Origin: Bacteroidia bacterium
GTDB taxonomy: Bacteria > Bacteroidota > Bacteroidia > Bacteroidales > UBA12481
Reading direction: 5' to 3'
Length of the DNA stretch: 5,250 nucleotides
Assembly: GCA_026391235.1 (NCBI GenBank)
Contig: JAPLDV010000464.1
Location: 1 to 5,250, forward strand
This document shows, one piece after another, positions 1 to 5,250 of this stretch. Each line of letters starts with the position of its first letter. Positions within the stretch are counted from its first letter, which is position 1. The notes under the pieces are model-generated. The model searched no databases and was not told the origin of the DNA. It saw only the letters and a list, made by a program, of their open reading frames with translations. The translations under genes were made by a program, and so were the position numbers.

Positions 1-170
1 CTTTCGCGGGGATGACAGGGTAGGGGCGGTACAAAGGGGTAAAGGTCCCCGCTTTCGCGGGGATGACAGGGTAGGGGCGGTACAAAGGGGTAAAGGTCCC
101 CGCTTTCGCGGGGATGACAGGGTAGGGGTGGTACAAAGGGGTAAAGGTCCCCGCTTTCGCGGGGATGACA
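1..170. repeat. 51-bp tandem repeat with GC-rich palindrome
   Basis: Three complete 51-bp units start at 1, 52 and 103, and a 17-bp partial unit runs from 154 to 170. The copies are identical except for one C-to-T change at 129. Each unit junction carries the palindrome CCCCGC-TTTC-GCGGGG (47-62, 98-113, 149-164), extendable by one T-A pair, so every copy can form a 7-bp stem with a 4-nt loop. The rest of the unit is rich in G runs. The array may continue past the left edge. The GTCATCCCCGCGAAAGCGGG-type palindrome on the minus strand resembles REP-like intergenic repeats known from many bacteria, whose chance translations read VIPAKAG. Three minus-strand frames and one plus-strand frame stay open through the units only because 51 is a multiple of 3; I do not call a gene. 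The hairpins lie downstream of galK but lack a U tract, so they are not called as terminators. Confidence 0.95.
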
Positions 171-194
171 AGGAAGTTCGGAGCTGTCTTAAAA

Positions 195-230
195 TTAGCA
201 TATCAGCATATTAGCATATTAGCATATTTT
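195..230. repeat. Octamer tandem array at the 3' end of galK
   Basis: Four consecutive units (AGCATATC, then three AGCATATT) occupy 197-228, with matching bases on either side. On the minus strand, the direction of galK, the units read TATGCTAA, TATGCTAA, TATGCTGA, TATGCTAA. The first TAA (221-219) is the galK stop codon, so the last residues of galactokinase (Lys-Ile-Cys) are encoded at the array edge. The period of 8 shifts the frame at each unit, so stops at 221, 213 and 205 cover all three minus-strand frames; the single variant unit replaces TAA with TGA and keeps a stop. The 24 bp between this array and the 51-bp repeat (171-194) hold nothing recognisable apart from one arm of a short inverted repeat. 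Confidence 0.9.
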
Positions 231-1382
231 CCGAGCTCCGTCGCCGATTTCAGCAACATAAAAATCAGCCATCAGACCGGTTTTTGAGAGATAGCTTTCG
301 CCGACATCCTGTATCATACGGTTGACGGATTCATCTTTTACCAGACTAACGGTGCAGCCTCCAAAGCCGGCGCCGGTCATGCGTGATCCGATGACCCCTG
401 GTATTTTCCGTGATTCTGCAACCAGGGTATCAAGTTCGATTCCGGTAACTTCATAATCATCGCGCAGGGAATCGTGAGAGGCGTTCATCAGCTGACCGAA
501 CCGGATGAGATCACCCGATTTTAATACTTCCACTGCCTCGAATGTGCGGTCGTTCTCTGAAATCACATGCCGGGCCCGGCGCTTGATCACCTCGTCAGTG
601 ATAAGATGTTCATTCGCGGAGAAATCTGAAAGGTTCATTTCTGCCAGAAGGGAAATCGGTTGGCCGGAACTTAGCATTTTTACCGCCGTTTGGCATTCGG
701 CAACCCGTTCGTTGTATTTCGAATCGGCCAAACCCCGCGACTTGTTGGTATTTGCAATTACTAGTTTATATCCATCGAGTTTAATCGGAACAAGCTCATA
801 GTCAAGCGTATCACATTTAAGGAAGATGGCATGATCTTTTTTACCCATGCCTACTGCAAACTGATCCATGATGCCGCAGTTCACACCGACAAAGCGGTTT
901 TCAGCAGCCCGGCCGATTTTTACGAGTTCAATCCGTGAGATGCCAAGATTGAGCAGATCATTCAGTGCTACTGCTGTTACCAGTTCGATGGATGCTGAAG
1001 AGGAAAGGCCGCTTTTATTCGGAATATTTCCGGAGAACATCATTTCCAGGCCGGATATTTTGGCTCCCCGCTTTGTTAACTCACTGATTACGCCCAGCGG
1101 GTAATTAACCCATTCCTCGCCGATTTTATGATAGGAGGGCCCGACCGGAATCTCAGCTTTGAAATCAAAATTAGTTGTAGCCATGCGGATAACCGGTTCG
1201 CCAATTTTCCGTACTGCCAGGTATGTCCCGAAGCTTAGGGCACAGGGGAATACATAACCGCCATTATAATCGGTATGTTCACCTATCAGATTGACTCGTC
1301 CGGGGGAGAAATAGAACTGCACCGGAGTACCGGAAGCTGAATATCTCTCCTGCCATTCTTTTATTAAATTCTCTTTCGTCAT
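219..1382 (-). CDS. galK: Galactokinase
   Basis: GHMP-family kinase that phosphorylates alpha-D-galactose to galactose 1-phosphate with ATP in the cytoplasm, the first committed step of the Leloir pathway. The start is taken as the ATG at 1382 (MTKENLIKEW, 387 residues); an in-frame TTG lies three codons upstream at 1391, and the numbers below count from that TTG (subtract 3 for the ATG). The galactokinase signature GRVNLIGEHTDYN is at 31-43, the ATP-binding GHMP loop GLSSSAS at 128-134, the catalytic Asp at 176 in CGIMDQF, the sugar-pocket segment SKYNER at 224-229, and the glycine-rich C-terminal motif GSRMTGAGFGGC at 335-346. Length and all motifs are those of an intact enzyme. It is divergent from galM. 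Its stop codon lies within the octamer array, so the extreme C-terminus may have been modified by the repeat. No Shine-Dalgarno sequence is visible, as usual in Bacteroidetes. Confidence 0.97.
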   Translation of the reverse strand: MTKENLIKEWQERYSASGTPVQFYFSPGRVNLIGEHTDYNGGYVFPCALSFGTYLAVRKIGEPVIRMATTNFDFKAEIPVGPSYHKIGEEWVNYPLGVISELTKRGAKISGLEMMFSGNIPNKSGLSSSASIELVTAVALNDLLNLGISRIELVKIGRAAENRFVGVNCGIMDQFAVGMGKKDHAIFLKCDTLDYELVPIKLDGYKLVIANTNKSRGLADSKYNERVAECQTAVKMLSSGQPISLLAEMNLSDFSANEHLITDEVIKRRARHVISENDRTFEAVEVLKSGDLIRFGQLMNASHDSLRDDYEVTGIELDTLVAESRKIPGVIGSRMTGAGFGGCTVSLVKDESVNRMIQDVGESYLSKTGLMADFYVAEIGDGARKIC

Positions 1383-1501
1383 ATTGAGCAAGGATGTTAT
1401 GCGTTATGTGATCGTAAAAATAGAATAAAATCAGACCGGCGAGGCATTAATTGTACAAAAAACACTATAATTGCTTAAGTCGATCAATATAAATCAAGAC
1501 T
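1383..1501. promoter_or_regulatory. Divergent galK-galM intergenic region, presumed promoters
   Basis: These 119 bp separate two divergent galactose genes and must contain both start signals unless transcription enters from elsewhere. Two elements resemble the Bacteroidetes -7 box TAnnTTTG: TATAATTG at 1466-1473 on the plus strand, toward galM, and TATTTTTA at 1415-1422 on the minus strand, toward galK. Each has one mismatch, and neither has a TTG -33 box at the usual spacing of about 19-21 bp, so the exact promoters are uncertain. No clear operator palindrome was seen. Confidence 0.4.
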
Positions 1502-2790
<1,289 letters not shown>

Positions 2791-2792
<2 letters not shown>

Positions 2793-3162
2793 ATTGAGTA
2801 TATTTTCCGGGGTTTTTCATCATGTATCCAAGTAATTTACCAATCTCAAGGTATTGTTCAGATAAACTCCGGTGATCCTCCTGGCTAAGGAATTCGCATT
2901 CCTGTGCAAAATCAAGCCAGACTTGCGTCTCACTGCATTCTCCGTCTGAATCAGCAAGTTTCAGAATGAAAAGCTTGAGATATAACCGTTTTCGGTATCC
3001 TTCTGCAATATTTGCACAAACTGACCTGCTTGACCTTCGGATCTGATCAATCAGGGAATATTTTTCCTCCGCCGGAAAAAAACGGGACAACCGGTATATA
3101 CGCATAGCAGCATCAAAAGCAAGCCGATAGGCTCGCAAACTTTCATAATTGTTATTCTTCAT
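2791..3162 (-). CDS. Four-helix-bundle protein, 23S rRNA IVP / Avd-like family
   Basis: A small protein of 123 residues from the ATG at 3162 ([10 protein letters not shown]), the usual start for this family. A longer reading from the TTG at 3207 would add 15 residues without family character and would overlap the proposed promoter. The family signature is [20 protein letters not shown] at 40-59, followed by an amphipathic helix with [20 protein letters not shown] at 67-86. Predicted helices lie at roughly 5-27, 32-55, 59-90 and 94-115. Relatives are encoded inside 23S rRNA intervening sequences, and Avd, the accessory protein of diversity-generating retroelements, is a structural relative that binds nucleic acid as a pentamer. 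No reverse transcriptase or variable repeat is present, so a retroelement role is not supported here, and the molecular function is unknown. The gene lies between the two arrays; its stop TAG (2793-2791) overlaps the last left unit. It could also be reached by read-through from the peptidase operon upstream. Confidence 0.9.
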
Positions 3163-3204
3163 GGTTGCAAGATATTTAGCATCTGTTTCTGATGATAATA
3201 GATG

Positions 3205-3233
3205 CAAATCTGAATCTGAATGGAAAAATTCAA
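3205..3233 (-). promoter_or_regulatory. Candidate Bacteroidetes-type promoter for the four-helix-bundle gene
   Basis: On the minus strand a TTG (3233-3231) is followed, 18 bp later, by CAGATTTG (3212-3205), which differs from the TAnnTTTG -7 consensus at one position. The spacing is one base short of the usual range. It lies 42 bp before the ATG at 3162 and entirely inside the inverted arrays, so the gene would carry its own promoter. This is a pattern match only. Confidence 0.35.
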
Positions 3234-3246
3234 TTGATTATTTTAC

Positions 3247-3323
3247 TGCCCACTGCCTACTGCCTACTGCCTACTGCCCACTGCCAACTGCCAACTGCCA
3301 ACTGCCTACCGCCTACCGCCTAC
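3247..3323 (-). repeat. Right heptamer array, 11 units, inverted to the left array
   Basis: Read on the minus strand from 3323, the units are GTAGGCG twice, GTAGGCA, GTTGGCA three times, GTGGGCA, GTAGGCA three times and GTGGGCA. The first unit contains the TAG stop (3322-3320) of the peptidase gene. The first three units put TAG at 3322, 3315 and 3308, closing all minus-strand frames. The outer half carries variants (GTAGGCG, GTTGGCA) absent from the left array, whereas the inner five units match the inner left units exactly. Confidence 0.97.
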
Positions 3324-4462
3324 AACCCCAACTTTGCCCGTATCTCCTGCGGTATCCCGTTCTTGTTCACCATGATGCAGGTGCTCTTGAGTTTCAGATA
3401 TGCCGGCGAGATGTAAGAGTAGCCTTTATAAAGGTTGCCTTGTCCCCAGGAGTTCTTTTCAAGGTAGTATTTCCCGCCATTTTGGTCGTGGGCAATTCCT
3501 ACCAGATGCATCCCGTGGTCATCGGTGGTCTGGTAATTTTCAAATTCCACTTGCCGTCTTTCCTGCGTAATCTCTGGTTCCATGCCGGGTTTAAAGGTTT
3601 TGCCGTCCCAGTTGTCAGGAGGAACAACAGCCACGCCAAGACCGAAATTGAATCCTTTATCCAGGTCGGCTGCCCAGGCCACGGTAAATCCGTTTTTTAA
3701 GGAGTATTCAACAATCTGGTCCAACTCATTAACAGTCACATTATTAGCAGTTCCACGCATCCAGTTATCAGGTACTTCAAGTTCAAACTGCTCATAGAAA
3801 GGATGATGCGTAAAAGAGGATATCTGAACATAATCATCCATGTTGAGTCCTAAGGAAGTTGCGAAAGTCAGTGGAGTATAGGAGGTTCCCTTATATTCGA
3901 AGTTTTCCGGAACCTTTCCGAGGTAGGCATCCACGAGGTTGCTGAATCCGGTTTTCCAGGCAGTGCTGATTTTGCCGTTTGGATTCTTGACAATTCCGTC
4001 AACATAAGCACGCAGAACACCATCCATCTCATTATGTATCACTCTATTCTCCTTGATCTCATTGCCTGCGTAGACTGACCAGGGGACAATCCCGTATTTC
4101 TTTATTGAATTGGTGACATCATGGTCGGCACCGCCAGGGCCAAATTCACATTTTCCATTCCACCTGACGAATTGCTCTGCTTTGTCAACATAGATATTCC
4201 GGACGGTATACATCACCGATAGCTCCACCTCCGGTTTTCCAATACGCTGCAATTCGCTTTCGAGGAATGAAGTGGTTGAGTAAGACCAGCAGGTGCTCGA
4301 TGATCCCTGGCTCTTAGTTGCTGTCCGCGGGTATTCAACATCAATGGTGAATTTGTATGGCGGTTCAGGTACCTTTTTTTTCTTTGCTTCAACCGGTAAA
4401 GGCAGCATGATGAATGCAGCCATCAGGACAAACCCGTATTTTATAAATGATATTTTTTTCAT
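3320..4462 (-). CDS. Secreted C1B papain-like peptidase (bleomycin hydrolase/PepC-like)
   Basis: Cysteine peptidase related to bleomycin hydrolase and aminopeptidase C. The 380-residue precursor starts at the ATG at 4462 with a Sec signal peptide (KK start, hydrophobic core about 8-22, likely cleavage after VEA at 26), so it acts in the periplasm or outside the cell, unlike the cytoplasmic PepC enzymes of about 440-450 residues. The catalytic set is complete: oxyanion Gln52 and nucleophile Cys58 in [11 protein letters not shown], His316 in DDHGMHL, and Asn337 in LEKNSWG. The residue after the catalytic His is Gly where the neighbouring paralog has Ala (DHAM). The substrate is unknown; peptide trimming is the family activity. 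It follows its paralog by 14 bp, too short for a separate promoter to be likely, so the two probably form an operon. The TAG stop is supplied by the first heptamer of the right array, after the C-terminus RAKLGL, which closely matches the paralog end (ANKIGLK). Confidence 0.93.
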   Translation of the reverse strand: MKKISFIKYGFVLMAAFIMLPLPVEAKKKKVPEPPYKFTIDVEYPRTATKSQGSSSTCWSYSTTSFLESELQRIGKPEVELSVMYTVRNIYVDKAEQFVRWNGKCEFGPGGADHDVTNSIKKYGIVPWSVYAGNEIKENRVIHNEMDGVLRAYVDGIVKNPNGKISTAWKTGFSNLVDAYLGKVPENFEYKGTSYTPLTFATSLGLNMDDYVQISSFTHHPFYEQFELEVPDNWMRGTANNVTVNELDQIVEYSLKNGFTVAWAADLDKGFNFGLGVAVVPPDNWDGKTFKPGMEPEITQERRQVEFENYQTTDDHGMHLVGIAHDQNGGKYYLEKNSWGQGNLYKGYSYISPAYLKLKSTCIMVNKNGIPQEIRAKLGL

Positions 4463-4476
4463 AACCGTCTGTTTTT

Positions 4477-5250
4477 TTATTTTAATCCGATCTTATTGGC
4501 AATTTGTGGGGGTACGCCGTCTTTATGCAGCATAATCGACATGGTGCGCATCCGCATAAAGGGTACTGACAGGTATGAGTATCCTTTAAATTTTCCGCCT
4601 TCGCCCCATGAATTTTTCTCAAGATAGTATTTGTTACCGAACTGATCCTGAGCGATTCCGGTGAGGTGCATGGCATGATCGTCAGTCAGTTGCCACGAAT
4701 CAAACATATACTGCCGGTCGTTTTGGCTGATCTGTTTTTCACCTGCTTCCGGGTTTTTGAAATCTGCGCCGTCAGACATGATCCGTCCAAAGCCATCAGT
4801 GAAACCAAGATTGGAAATATCAGCTCCCCAGGAGATAGAAATACCTTTATTCAATGAATAGTCGATAATCTCAATCAAATCATCGATGGGAACATTGTAC
4901 ATCGATTCCTGGGCCCAGTTATCCGGCACTTCAAGTACAAATTTCTGATAGAAAGGATGATGGGTATAGGATGAAAACTCAACATAATCATCCGGATTGA
5001 TTCCCAGGTCCTTCGCAAATTCTTTGGGCGTGAACATTTTCCCGTTAAAGGAAAATGAAACCGGCTTTTCACCCAGATAGGCATCCAGTACACCTTCAAC
5101 GCCTTTCAGCCAAACCGGGCTGATCTTCCCATTAGGGTTCTTTACAACCGTCTGAACGACACCCGTCAAAGCTGTAACAAGCTCCCCGTGTTTATGCGCA
5201 GTTTCGCCATAGTTCAGGCCCGGATAAATATCCCGTGGAACGATCCCGTA
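4477..5250 (-). CDS. C1B papain-like peptidase, paralog, 5' end cut by window edge
   Basis: The frame is open from the right edge (5250) to TAA at 4479-4477, giving 257 residues. An apparent start at 5169 is an internal TTG: the codons upstream continue the homology, reading YGIVPRDIYPGLNYGETAHK, which lines up with [20 protein letters not shown] (residues 123-142) of the downstream paralog. About 120 N-terminal residues, including any signal peptide, the catalytic Cys and the oxyanion Gln, therefore lie outside the window. The catalytic His (DDHAMHL) and Asn (LEKNSWG) are present. Shared blocks such as [20 protein letters not shown] and [10 protein letters not shown] show that the two genes are a tandem duplication, by eye about half identical. 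It differs in the middle, where the proline-rich insertion of the paralog ([13 protein letters not shown]) is replaced by a different segment (SDGADFKNPEAG). It is likely the first, or an earlier, gene of the operon. The 14-bp gap to the next gene has no Shine-Dalgarno sequence. Confidence 0.93.
   Translation of the reverse strand, partial: YGIVPRDIYPGLNYGETAHKHGELVTALTGVVQTVVKNPNGKISPVWLKGVEGVLDAYLGEKPVSFSFNGKMFTPKEFAKDLGINPDDYVEFSSYTHHPFYQKFVLEVPDNWAQESMYNVPIDDLIEIIDYSLNKGISISWGADISNLGFTDGFGRIMSDGADFKNPEAGEKQISQNDRQYMFDSWQLTDDHAMHLTGIAQDQFGNKYYLEKNSWGEGGKFKGYSYLSVPFMRMRTMSIMLHKDGVPPQIANKIGLK

Noticed and set aside
47..164. Rho-independent terminators for galK in the 51-bp repeat palindromes
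   Set aside because: The stems are GC-rich but no U tract follows in the galK direction, and the same hairpin recurs in each copy as part of the repeat.
1..170. CRISPR array
   Set aside because: The whole 51-bp unit repeats, with no unique spacers between repeats. The heptamer and octamer arrays likewise have no spacers.
2..213. Open frames through the 51-bp repeat encoding 17-residue repeated peptides, including a VIPAKAG-like reading
   Set aside because: A 51-bp period preserves any open frame. Several frames on both strands are open at once, and VIPAKAG-type peptides are familiar spurious translations of this palindrome class.
3149..3700. Plus-strand open frames through the right array, giving a repeated heptapeptide such as [14 protein letters not shown]
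   Set aside because: The heptamer has no stop codon in this direction, so any frame stays open and yields a 7-residue periodic peptide. The rest is antisense to the well-supported peptidase gene.
4477..5169. Complete peptidase gene starting at 5169
   Set aside because: The codon at 5169-5167 is TTG, and homology to the paralog continues upstream to the window edge, so the gene is partial.

Overview
The window looks like a chromosomal segment from a Bacteroidetes bacterium, probably an environmental member of the Bacteroidales or a related order. This is inferred from moderate GC content, start codons without Shine-Dalgarno sequences, a lipoprotein-type aldose 1-epimerase, secreted C1-family peptidases of a kind common in this phylum, and a four-helix-bundle (23S rRNA IVP-family) gene beside short tandem repeats. 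No rRNA, tRNA or CRISPR array was seen.

Layout from left to right. Positions 1-170 hold a 51-bp tandem repeat (three copies plus a partial one), each with a GC-rich palindrome. Positions 195-230 hold an octamer array in which the galactokinase gene ends. A divergent galactose pair follows: galK on the minus strand (219-1382) and galM on the plus strand (1502-2656), separated by 119 bp that must carry both promoters. GalM, predicted to be a lipoprotein, would convert beta- to alpha-galactose in the envelope, and GalK would phosphorylate alpha-galactose in the cytoplasm.

Positions 2653-3323 form the most unusual part. A four-helix-bundle gene (minus strand) is bracketed by two heptamer arrays in inverted orientation: 20 units on the left and 11 on the right. 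The outermost unit of each array supplies the TAG stop codon of the flanking gene: galM on the left, a peptidase on the right. The five innermost units of the two arms are a 34-bp perfect inverted repeat. The arrangement resembles the rRNA intervening sequences that carry related genes (stem arms with an ORF in the loop), but here it sits between protein genes. I propose it as a candidate discrete element.

Positions 3320-5250 hold two tandem paralogous papain-like (C1B, bleomycin hydrolase/PepC-like) peptidase genes on the minus strand. They are 14 bp apart and probably cotranscribed. The upstream one is cut by the right edge of the window.
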